From the NCBI GenBank assembly GCA_903891475.1, contig CAITEP010000040.1, forward strand, positions 1-64,000: a stretch of 64,000 nt of DNA, in the 5' to 3' direction. This stretch comes from an uncultured Mucilaginibacter sp. GTDB lineage: Bacteria > Bacteroidota > Bacteroidia > Sphingobacteriales > Sphingobacteriaceae. The translations under genes and the position numbers were made by a program. Of the stretch, positions 38,135 to 47,320 are shown piece after piece; position 1 is the stretch's first letter, and each line of letters opens with the position of its first letter. Under the pieces are notes generated by a model, which made no database searches, was not told where the DNA came from, and saw nothing but the letters and a program-made list of their open reading frames with translations.

Positions 38135-38515
38135 TCAATCAATAACCGCCTCCAGCCAAGTAACCATACCTTTTTCGGTATTAATGTTAATGGCAGTATG
38201 AATCATCGGTGCCTCGGGCGATGCGCCGTGCCAGTGCTTAATGCCCGGCAGCACGTTGATTACACCACCCGCGGGTACTTTTTGCACAGGTTTCCCATCT
38301 TCCTGATAATAACAAACACCTTCCTTTACCAACAGTATTTGGTTAGAGGCGTGTATATGCCAATTGTTGCGGCAGCCAGCTTCAAAATATACCTCTATCA
38401 CATTGCAATTGGTAATATCATCGGCCGCTACCAATGTTTTTACAAATACGGGCTTGTTAAAATAAGCCGCCGGTGCAGGTACAAATCCTTGCTGGGTTAA
38501 TTCTTCAATAGTCAT
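38135..38515 (-). CDS. Small cupin-domain protein
   Basis: This 126-aa single cupin barrel has metal-site motif NNWHIHASNQILLV (two His) and a second motif around GIKHWHGASPEAP. Relatives in Bacteroidota are often listed as cupin or carboxymuconolactone-associated proteins near oxidoreductases. It is the last gene of the minus-strand oxidoreductase cluster, 22 bp after an NAD-binding protein. Whether it is an enzyme or a binding protein is not clear. Confidence 0.85.
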   Translation of the reverse strand: MTIEELTQQGFVPAPAAYFNKPVFVKTLVAADDITNCNVIEVYFEAGCRNNWHIHASNQILLVKEGVCYYQEDGKPVQKVPAGGVINVLPGIKHWHGASPEAPMIHTAININTEKGMVTWLEAVID

Positions 38516-38537
38516 GGTTTTAATTTTTTTAAATTTA

Positions 38538-39113
38538 TCAATTTGGTTTACTGATACCCAAATTTTCGTTTTTGTGTAATTCTGGGTTTGCTATCATGGT
38601 AGCTATAAATGCCGCGATGCTTTTTCTTGATACGGCGGAGCCTGTTTCCGGCGTTCCTTTGCGGGTAAGGGCATAATCAACCTCGTTGGCATGGGTAAAC
38701 CAATCGGGGCGTAAAATGGTATAATCCAATCCCGAATTTTCTATCACATCGGCCAGCTTGCGATAGGGCGCTAAAATAGACTTAACAGGCTCCTGATAAA
38801 TGCCAATGGAGCTAATGGCAATTACCCTTTGCACTTTATTTTCGCGCATGGCTTTCACAATATTGTTTGCCATCACGTCCAAATTACCGGCCAAGTTAAT
38901 ATACACAATATCCTGCGTTGCTACCGCTAAATTTACATCGTCATATTTCATCGCGTCGCCTTCAATAAGGGTACAACCTTCGGTCAGGTTTTTAGTAAGC
39001 TTACTTTTGTTCCGCATAAATAGCGTTAATGAAACACCTTCCATTTGCTGTAAGGCTTCAATAACATAACGTGCCAAACTACCTGTTGCCCCTATGATTA
39101 ATACTTTTTTCAT
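38538..39113 (-). CDS. NAD(P)H-binding Rossmann protein (atypical SDR)
   Basis: This 191-aa protein starts with the nucleotide-binding loop in VLIIGATGSLARYV and continues as an NmrA/NAD(P)H-binding atypical short-chain dehydrogenase (LRPDWFTHANEVDY). There is no clear YxxxK pair. Its reaction is unknown; such proteins can be reductases or redox sensors. It lies 8 bp from the aldo/keto reductase gene in the same operon. Confidence 0.85.
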   Translation of the reverse strand: MKKVLIIGATGSLARYVIEALQQMEGVSLTLFMRNKSKLTKNLTEGCTLIEGDAMKYDDVNLAVATQDIVYINLAGNLDVMANNIVKAMRENKVQRVIAISSIGIYQEPVKSILAPYRKLADVIENSGLDYTILRPDWFTHANEVDYALTRKGTPETGSAVSRKSIAAFIATMIANPELHKNENLGISKPN

Positions 39114-39121
39114 GAAATGAT

Positions 39122-40252
<1,131 letters not shown>

Positions 40253-40279
40253 TTTTATTAATGCTGTAAATTAGTTTTA

Positions 40280-41107
40280 TTATCTCGGTGCCAAGTCGCC
40301 ATACCAATAGGCCGCGGTTACGCCACCATCCATCAAAAAATCGCTGCCGGTAATAAATGCGCCATCCCTGCCCATTAGCAAAGCGCCTACCGTGCCTACC
40401 TCATCGGGCGTGCCTGCACGACCAACAGCCGAGAGGTTAATCATCCGGCGGTAACCATCGCCACGTGGACCAGCCAACTCATCTTTTGCCAATGGGGTAA
40501 TAATTATTCCCGGACTAATGGTGTTCACCCTTGCGCCTCGCTTGCCCCATTTTACAGCCTCAGCCATTACCCGTAAAGAATTTCCCCGTTTTGATAGTTG
40601 GTAAGCGTGTAGCGAGTCTTTCACCTCATGGGCTTGCAGAAAGGGTAGTTGGAGCAAGTCCTCAACGGGAGTAGTTGCCAAGGCATGGTTCTGTTCTACC
40701 GTTAATGGCGGCAAACGGTGACCCGATTGTGAGGCAATCACAACTCCTGCACCACCTTCGTCCATCACCTCGCCAAAAAGCTCGAGCACTAGGGCGGTGC
40801 CATATAAATCAACCTTTAAAATCACCTCAGGGCTGGCTTGCGATGGCGATACCCCGGCCGCATGGATTAAACCGTTCACCGCGCCCAAGTTGGTAGCCTC
40901 TTTTACCAATGCTTCAACGGATGCGCGGGATGAAACATCTACCACAGCGGTGCTCACTTCAAAGCCTGCCTCGCTCAATGTTTTGGCGGCCGTATCGGCG
41001 TTTTCTTGCTTAATATCGGCTAGTAAAATATGTTTGCCCGCGCTTACCCTACGGGCAATAGCTTGCCCTATAGACCCAGCGCCTATTACCACTATTACGT
41101 TTTTCAT
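40280..41107 (-). CDS. Short-chain dehydrogenase/reductase
   Basis: This 275-aa SDR has the cofactor loop VIGAGSIGQAIARRV, the NAG-like HAAGVSPS segment and a YxxxK pair in AYQLSKRG. The C-terminus GSDFLMDGGVTAAYW is typical of the family. I use the start MKNVIVV at 41107, because the open frame's 12 extra codons add a leader unlike other SDRs. Substrate is unknown; it is part of the oxidoreductase operon. Confidence 0.9.
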   Translation of the reverse strand: MKNVIVVIGAGSIGQAIARRVSAGKHILLADIKQENADTAAKTLSEAGFEVSTAVVDVSSRASVEALVKEATNLGAVNGLIHAAGVSPSQASPEVILKVDLYGTALVLELFGEVMDEGGAGVVIASQSGHRLPPLTVEQNHALATTPVEDLLQLPFLQAHEVKDSLHAYQLSKRGNSLRVMAEAVKWGKRGARVNTISPGIIITPLAKDELAGPRGDGYRRMINLSAVGRAGTPDEVGTVGALLMGRDGAFITGSDFLMDGGVTAAYWYGDLAPR

Positions 41108-41146
41108 GTTAATAATTTTTAATCTTTTTTGGATGAACCTCAATTA

Positions 41147-41716
41147 TTAGGTTAAAACCTTGATTACCTTGGCGGGAATGCCTGCCACCATGGTATTGGC
41201 CGCTACATCCTTATTTACCACCGCGCCAGCCGCTACCACCGCGTTTTCGCCAATGGTAACTCCCGGTAGTATGGTGGCTCCGGCACCTATCCAGGCATTG
41301 CGCTTTATCAGGATTCGGTTTAGCAGGAGCGATTTCCTATCGCTGGCCTCCAGCGGATGGTTTTCGGTAATCAAATTTACCCTGGGGCCTATTTGCACCT
41401 CATCTTCTATGGTGATGCCGCCTAAATCAAGAAAGGAGCAGGCATGGTTTATAAAAACATTTTTGCCGAGTTTAATATGCATGCCATAATTGGTGTAAAA
41501 AGGAATAAATACCGTAGTGCTTTTATCTACCTCACTGCCAATAATTTCGCTCAACAGGGTGCGAATCTCGTCAATACTAGTAGCCACATTTAAGGCAGCC
41601 GACCGTTTAATGGTTTGCGCCACCACCTCCCATAGTTGTGGCAATTGCGGGTCGGTTTTGGGTATCAATCCGCCAGCCAGCATTCTTGCAGAAATGTCAA
41701 TCTTATCGTCGCTCAT
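41147..41716 (-). CDS. Left-handed beta-helix acyltransferase (maltose/galactoside O-acetyltransferase type)
   Basis: This 189-aa protein has hexapeptide repeats in its C-terminal half, for example IGAGATILPGVTIGENAVV, followed by AGAVVNKDVAANTMVAGIPA. The catalytic His of the family is likely in LITENHPLE. It transfers an acetyl group from acetyl-CoA to a sugar or similar acceptor. It is co-directional with the SDR and the DUF4440 gene. Confidence 0.88.
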   Translation of the reverse strand: MSDDKIDISARMLAGGLIPKTDPQLPQLWEVVAQTIKRSAALNVATSIDEIRTLLSEIIGSEVDKSTTVFIPFYTNYGMHIKLGKNVFINHACSFLDLGGITIEDEVQIGPRVNLITENHPLEASDRKSLLLNRILIKRNAWIGAGATILPGVTIGENAVVAAGAVVNKDVAANTMVAGIPAKVIKVLT

Positions 41717-41743
41717 AGTATTTTCAAATTTACACCCAATATA

Positions 41744-42181
41744 TTATTTTTCGGGCAATGCGCTGGCATGCATGGCTAAAACCGACCATGGCTTATCGGC
41801 CCCTGCACGACTAAACACTTCGATATAGGATAGGCGGATGCTTAATTTTTTACCGCCAACGGTTACACCAAATACGCCCTTGCCTACAACGGTAGCCGTA
41901 TTATCGCTCACAGTTGCCGAGTTTTCCTGCACGTCAATGCTGTTATGTACAAAGTTGCCGCTTTTTAAGCGTGCAATGTATTGTGCCTTGGTTTGCTGCT
42001 CGCCTGAGGAGCTTACTACCACAAATTTATTATCGAATGCCTTATCAAGCGAATCAATTTTTCCGGCTACTTCCCATTTAAATATTTGGTCGGATAGTTT
42101 TAATATTTCGTTCTCTTTGGTTGTTTGTGCCGAGGCAAACAGCCCTATCAGCATAAAAAAGGCTATGAATGTTGTTTTCAT
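41744..42181 (-). CDS. Exported DUF4440/SnoaL-like protein
   Basis: This 145-aa protein has a signal peptide (MKTTFIAFFMLIGLFASAQ) and a mature NTF2-like cone fold of the DUF4440 type. The frame is open a further 39 codons upstream, but that part overlaps the end of the aldo/keto reductase gene, and the internal start gives a proper signal peptide. A binding or small-molecule role is typical of the fold; none is shown here. Confidence 0.85.
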   Translation of the reverse strand: MKTTFIAFFMLIGLFASAQTTKENEILKLSDQIFKWEVAGKIDSLDKAFDNKFVVVSSSGEQQTKAQYIARLKSGNFVHNSIDVQENSATVSDNTATVVGKGVFGVTVGGKKLSIRLSYIEVFSRAGADKPWSVLAMHASALPEK

Positions 42182-42212
42182 TTTGTTTGAATTTAATTTT
42201 AATCCCTCCTTA

Positions 42213-43211
<999 letters not shown>

Positions 43212-43360
43212 TTATTTTGATGCTACAAAGTTGTGGTATTTTTGTGTGCCCGGCCTTATACCAATTACGGTATTACTTACCATTTTTACAGGTTGGTTTG
43301 CCGCCGTTGTTTTAGGCGGTATTTATTGCCTAAATTTGAATCATCAAGTTAGTAGCCCTT

Positions 43361-44257
43361 ATGGAAAAAATTACAAAGATTGATACGGTTGACCAATACA
43401 ATAAACTGCGTGGCATGACTACCCTGCACCCTTTAATTACGGTGATTGATTTAGCCAAGGCGCAACCCATACCGGCTCAAACTTTTAATTTTGGGGTGTA
43501 TGCCATTTACCTGAAAGACCTGAAATGTGGCGAAATACGCTACGGACGCAATAATTACGATTACCAGGAAGGCACCTTGGTTTTTACCGCTCCCGGCCAA
43601 ATTATTAGGGTGGAGCCCAAAGTAACCACTTTTGAGCCCAAGGGCTGGGCATTGCTGTTTCACCCCGATTTGATTAAAGGCACCGCCCTTGGACGCCATA
43701 TACAGGATTATTCTTTTTTTAGTTATGATGTGAACGAGGCGCTCCACTTATCCGACAAGGAGCGCCAATTGGTGATTGATTGCTTTACCAAAATTGAATA
43801 CGAGCTGGAACAAACCATTGATAAGCATAGTCGCACGCTTATTGCTACCAATTTGGAACTGTTTTTAAACTACTGTACCCGCTTTTACGACAGGCAATTT
43901 ATTACCCGCGACCATGCCCACCGCGGTATTTTGGAGCGTTTTGAAGCCCTGCTGAACGATTATTTTACCAGCCCCAAGCCACAAACCAACGGACTGCCCA
44001 CCGTGGCCTTTTGCGCCGCCGAGCTAAACCTAAGTGCCAACTATTTTGGCGACCTGATAAAAAAAGAAACCGGACAAACCGCCCTGGAGTACATACAACG
44101 CAAACTGATTGACATAGCCAAAGAGCGTGTTTTTGATGCCAGCCTATCCATTAGCCAAATAGCCTACCAGCTAGGCTTTAAATACCCCCAACACTTTACC
44201 CGCCTTTTTAAACAACAAGTAGGCCAAACCCCGAATGATTATAGAGGGGTGAATTGA
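43361..44257 (+). CDS. AraC-family transcriptional regulator
   Basis: This 298-aa regulator has an N-terminal cupin-like sensing domain (GEIRYGRNNYDYQEGTLVF) and a C-terminal AraC double HTH. The second HTH is clear in SISQIAYQLGFKYPQHFTRLF, followed by GQTPNDYR. It faces away from the oxidoreductase cluster, the usual position for a local activator of aldo/keto reductase genes. The inducer is unknown. Confidence 0.92.
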   Translation: MEKITKIDTVDQYNKLRGMTTLHPLITVIDLAKAQPIPAQTFNFGVYAIYLKDLKCGEIRYGRNNYDYQEGTLVFTAPGQIIRVEPKVTTFEPKGWALLFHPDLIKGTALGRHIQDYSFFSYDVNEALHLSDKERQLVIDCFTKIEYELEQTIDKHSRTLIATNLELFLNYCTRFYDRQFITRDHAHRGILERFEALLNDYFTSPKPQTNGLPTVAFCAAELNLSANYFGDLIKKETGQTALEYIQRKLIDIAKERVFDASLSISQIAYQLGFKYPQHFTRLFKQQVGQTPNDYRGVN

Positions 44258-44279
44258 AGAGGGGGCACAGCGTATGCAG

Positions 44280-44397
44280 ACTATATATTTAGTTTGCTGT
44301 AGGAGGATTATAGGGATAGGAGGGGTGCTAGAGCATTATAGTGGCAAACTATAAATTTAATCGTCCGTAGAAAGATTATACTGGCAGTAGAGGGGGT
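44280..44397. repeat. Imperfect tandem repeat after the AraC gene
   Basis: Two similar blocks (about 44280-44326 and 44349-44397) share ACTATA-ATTTA, GTAG-A-GATTATA and AGGGGGT-like ends. The copy identity is modest. It marks the start of the accessory patch and carries no gene. Confidence 0.35.
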
Positions 44398-44426
44398 AAA
44401 TTAATATTCTACAATTTATATCTAAT

Positions 44427-44852
44427 ATGACTATTAAGTTAGAAAAAAATCAAACTGGTATTGCTGGTGAATTTTATGTAGCAGGAGAACTCTCACGTTT
44501 AGGTTTTAATGTTACTTTAACATTTGGTAACACAAAGGCCATAGACCTTCTTGTTCAAAAGAATAATTCTGTTTACTCTATACAAGTAAAAAGTATACAA
44601 TCAAGTAGATCTATTTGTTGGAACATTGATAAAACAAAGGTTTTTTCAGACCACTATTATGTTTTGGTAAATCTCCACGTTGATAACCCTGAACGAAAGC
44701 CAGATTTTTTCGTTTTAACTGGAACTGAAGTGCTAATTCTTTTCAAAAATACGCCAAAAGAAGGCGAGAAAAGAACATATCTTGATTATTTAAAGCTTTT
44801 AGAATCACCCCAGTATAAAGATCGGTGGGATGTCTTTGAACAAAGTAAATAA
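44427..44852 (+). CDS. PD-(D/E)XK-like nuclease-fold protein
   Basis: This 141-aa protein is similar to small proteins with the pattern G-x-AGEFYVAGELSRLGFNV, followed by Asp40 in KAIDLLV and the QVK triplet at 53-55. Together Glu15 or Glu21, Asp40 and Lys55 match a PD-(D/E)XK nuclease-type active site. It could be a restriction-related or repair nuclease, or an inactive fold. It stands alone in an AT-rich patch. Confidence 0.65.
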   Translation: MTIKLEKNQTGIAGEFYVAGELSRLGFNVTLTFGNTKAIDLLVQKNNSVYSIQVKSIQSSRSICWNIDKTKVFSDHYYVLVNLHVDNPERKPDFFVLTGTEVLILFKNTPKEGEKRTYLDYLKLLESPQYKDRWDVFEQSK

Positions 44853-45093
44853 GTTACTTGAAGGGAAATTTAGCATTTTGACATTATTTAAACAATTTTA
44901 TTTTTCTGAAAAAATAGAATTGTTTATATAGTACATTAGTAACCTATATCATGATTCTGCAATACTAAGCTTAAATTTATATTAAATGTTTCCGATAATT
45001 TGTCAATTTAGATATTCTTATAAATTTTTACTACAAATCCCAATACTAATTTGCTTTTATAATAATGTAAAATATTACATTTGAAGAAAAAAC

Positions 45094-45477
45094 ATGACTT
45101 ATAAATCTAAAAATCCAGCTGTTATTGTTGCAATAATTACTGCATTGGGAATTATTTGTGTAGCCATAATACAATATCACCCATGGACTGAAAAAACAAA
45201 TAAAATAGACAAGAATTTTTTACCAATTCACATTTTAAGCGGTACTATAATTGATGAAAAAACTAACTTAAATATTTCACAAGCAGAGATTAATGTAGTT
45301 GGTCGAAATGAGCAATATTTTAGCGAAGAAAATGGCAACTTCAAAATTCAAATTAAAGATTCTATTAAATCAATTAGGTTAAGAGTATTGAAAAAAGGCT
45401 TTAGACCATTTGATAAATCTTATGATCTCTCAAATGAGGGTGTGATTATACAATTGTCCAAAATAACACATGAATAA
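45094..45477 (+). CDS. Membrane-anchored carboxypeptidase-regulatory-like domain protein
   Basis: This 127-aa protein has an N-terminal membrane helix (VIVAIITALGIICVAIIQY) and a single beta-sandwich domain resembling CarboxypepD_reg-like folds (LSGTIIDEKTNLNISQAEINV). It overlaps the next gene by 8 bp, which carries a similar domain after a signal peptide. The family is not one I can name, and the function is unknown. Confidence 0.6.
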   Translation: MTYKSKNPAVIVAIITALGIICVAIIQYHPWTEKTNKIDKNFLPIHILSGTIIDEKTNLNISQAEINVVGRNEQYFSEENGNFKIQIKDSIKSIRLRVLKKGFRPFDKSYDLSNEGVIIQLSKITHE

Positions 45478-46183
45478 GATACTTTTTATCATTTTATTTT
45501 TAACTATGATGAAGGGTTATGGACAGATTAGAATTACTGGCCAGGTAATTGATTCTCATAATCGTCCAATTTCACTAGCTTTAGTTGATTTAGTAGGAAT
45601 GAATATAAGTTCAACTTCGGATGATTCAGGTGTCTTCTTCATAAATTTGACTGGAAAAACAAAATTAGGAGAAGTTATTACGTTGCGAGTATCGAAACCA
45701 GAGTATAAGGTTACTACATTACATACAACGGTGTCTTACTTATCTATCCCTATAAAATTAATTAAGAGTATAAAAACAAAGAGCCAAAAACAAGTCATCC
45801 CCTCTTTAACAAAGCCAGTAGATAATCAAATAAAAAGTTATATTGTTGAAAATCAACCTCTAAATGTTACAAGTAATTTTCAAAGTGGTGGAATTACTGC
45901 TGGTCAAATTATAATAACACCACCTGCAAGAAAATTAAATGAAAATAACACTGCTCAGATTCTTCTTAATCTACCTGATAAAAATGAAAAAATAGATATT
46001 ACATCTTTACTAGGAGATTCGGAGGCATTTCAATTTGCGATGCAAATATCAAATCTTTTAAAAACTAATGGTTATAAAAATGTTGATGGAGTTAATCAAG
46101 CAATTTTTAATAGCCCCGTCACTGGTCAGAGTTTATTTAGAGATTCTTTAGGAGTGAAAATTATAATTGGTTCGAGGCAATAA
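45470..46183 (+). CDS. Exported protein with carboxypeptidase-regulatory-like domain
   Basis: This 237-aa protein has a signal peptide (cleavage near GYGQ) and an N-terminal beta-sandwich domain (ITGQVIDSHNRPISLALVDL). A linker with FQSGGITAGQIIITPP follows, a phrase seen in several uncharacterised bacterial proteins, then a C-terminal alpha/beta part (KIDITSLLGDSEAFQFAMQI). The 8-bp overlap with the preceding gene suggests they form a pair. Role unknown. Confidence 0.6.
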   Translation: MNKILFIILFLTMMKGYGQIRITGQVIDSHNRPISLALVDLVGMNISSTSDDSGVFFINLTGKTKLGEVITLRVSKPEYKVTTLHTTVSYLSIPIKLIKSIKTKSQKQVIPSLTKPVDNQIKSYIVENQPLNVTSNFQSGGITAGQIIITPPARKLNENNTAQILLNLPDKNEKIDITSLLGDSEAFQFAMQISNLLKTNGYKNVDGVNQAIFNSPVTGQSLFRDSLGVKIIIGSRQ

Positions 46184-46234
46184 TAAGCTTCATTTACTGC
46201 CCTGCATTTCACGAAAGCAAAAACACACTTTGCT

Positions 46235-46257
46235 CCCACAAGGCTCTGCCTTGTGGG
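46235..46257 (+). terminator. Hairpin after the paired exported-protein genes
   Basis: Perfect 10-bp arms (CCCACAAGGC at 46235-46244, GCCTTGTGGG at 46248-46257) have a 3-nt loop and are followed by TTT. It lies about 50 bp past the gene's stop and is a likely terminator, although the T run is short. Confidence 0.55.
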
Positions 46258-46263
46258 TTTTAG

Positions 46264-46467
46264 AAAATTAGCTTTTATTACAATTCTAAATTAAAAGACT
46301 ACTTTACACAAGGCCACACGGGAAACCCATGCGGAAGCAGGGGTAAACGTTTTGGAAAAGGATTTGGCAGGCGCAATGTATTGGATATGCGGAGGTTTTA
46401 TGTGGCTTATCCAATTTGGCAGGCAATGCCTGCCAAATTAAGTTGGACAAAAGTCTCCCAAGTATAA
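46264..46467 (+). pseudogene. Decayed fragment of a DUF1016 / YhcG-type nuclease gene
   Basis: An open stretch without a start codon, closed by TAG before and TAA after, translates to a segment with KRFGKGFGRRNVLDMRRFYV, then AYPIW and KLSWT. This matches the pattern I recall for the N-terminal domain of DUF1016/YhcG proteins (FGKGFSR-NL--MR-FY-AFPI---LSWSHY). Nothing of the C-terminal PDDEXK domain remains. A perfect palindrome (46413-46439) lies inside it. The family link is from memory of motifs. Confidence 0.55.
46413..46439. repeat. 27-bp palindrome
   Basis: Perfect 12-bp arms (AATTTGGCAGGC at 46413-46424 and its complement at 46428-46439) enclose AAT. It overlaps the DUF1016 remnant. 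It may be a residual regulatory or mobile palindrome. Confidence 0.6.
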
Positions 46468-46468
46468 A

Positions 46469-46500
46469 GGTAGTGATAATCTTGGGTAGTGATAATCTTG
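46469..46500. repeat. 16-bp tandem duplication
   Basis: GGTAGTGATAATCTTG occurs twice back to back (46469-46484 and 46485-46500), just after the decayed nuclease frame. It looks like a recent slippage or insertion scar. The remaining 46184-46598 gap holds nothing else recognisable. Confidence 0.65.
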
Positions 46501-46637
46501 TACACTAAACCCCTCGATAAGTAACCTAATCTCACTAGTTTCTCAGTTTGAAATAAAAACCAACCCCAATTTATTTTTCATTTACTTTATACTTATATTT
46601 GTATGCAGGTTTTAAATTATTAAAGCATATTTATATC

Positions 46638-46790
46638 ATGAAAAAGGTAAAAACTGATACAGCCTCCACAAAGAAGCAGTACAATCCCATTAAAAAAATG
46701 ATTGAGGATAAAATTGCTATTAATAAGGCTTTAGAAAATGGCGAAAATATTTTTACTATAAAAGGTATTAAATTTGTTAAGCCACTATAA
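46638..46790 (+). CDS. Small basic protein upstream of a DUF6169 gene
   Basis: This 50-aa protein is rich in lysine (MKKVKTDTASTKKQYNPIKK at its start). The start at 46638 is preferred; 13 more codons are open upstream. Its end overlaps the start of the DUF6169 gene by 17 bp, so the two are translated together. The arrangement recalls toxin-antitoxin or accessory pairs, but neither protein is a known member of such a family. Confidence 0.5.
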   Translation: MKKVKTDTASTKKQYNPIKKMIEDKIAINKALENGENIFTIKGIKFVKPL

Positions 46791-47253
46791 GTATGAAATA
46801 ACCGAAAATGGTTCATTTCTGTTTTATTCCAAACACAACCATAAATACGAATTATATTTTACCGAAGTTCCTGTACCTGATAAACACGGAAACATTCATG
46901 CTTTTTTTCATTTTGGATTAACCAAAAATGATGAATATAATCATATTTTATACAAAGATAAATATGATGAAAAGATTGAATCTACCATTCTGTTTATCCT
47001 AAATGATATATTCTCAAAATTCGATCATCGTATATTGGTATGTTTTTATTTTATGGACGATGGTTTTTCAAGACATCGTAAAATAACATTCAATAAATGG
47101 AAAAGGGGTCTCAATGAATCAATTGTTGATTTTCCAAATACGATTAAATATGAAGATAAAGAAATTTTCATTTGCTTGATATTGTCGAATGAAAATCCAT
47201 TAAAAGATTTAATATTAGAAGCTTACAACAACTATTTAAAAGAATTAGAATAA
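46774..47253 (+). CDS. DUF6169-like protein of unknown function
   Basis: This 159-aa protein resembles the uncharacterised DUF6169 group of Bacteroidota (YKYEITENGSFLFYSKHNHK near the start, RHRKITFNKW in the middle). No ATG is available near the N-terminus; a TTG at 46774 inside the preceding small gene is the likely start, read by translational coupling. No signal or membrane segment is present. Low GC matches the rest of the accessory patch. Confidence 0.6.
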   Translation: MLSHYKYEITENGSFLFYSKHNHKYELYFTEVPVPDKHGNIHAFFHFGLTKNDEYNHILYKDKYDEKIESTILFILNDIFSKFDHRILVCFYFMDDGFSRHRKITFNKWKRGLNESIVDFPNTIKYEDKEIFICLILSNENPLKDLILEAYNNYLKELE

Positions 47254-47320
47254 GAGGTGATATAATCAACACCGCTTCGGCTCCAAATAAAATAGCATCA
47301 TTCAACAGATAGTAGGAACT

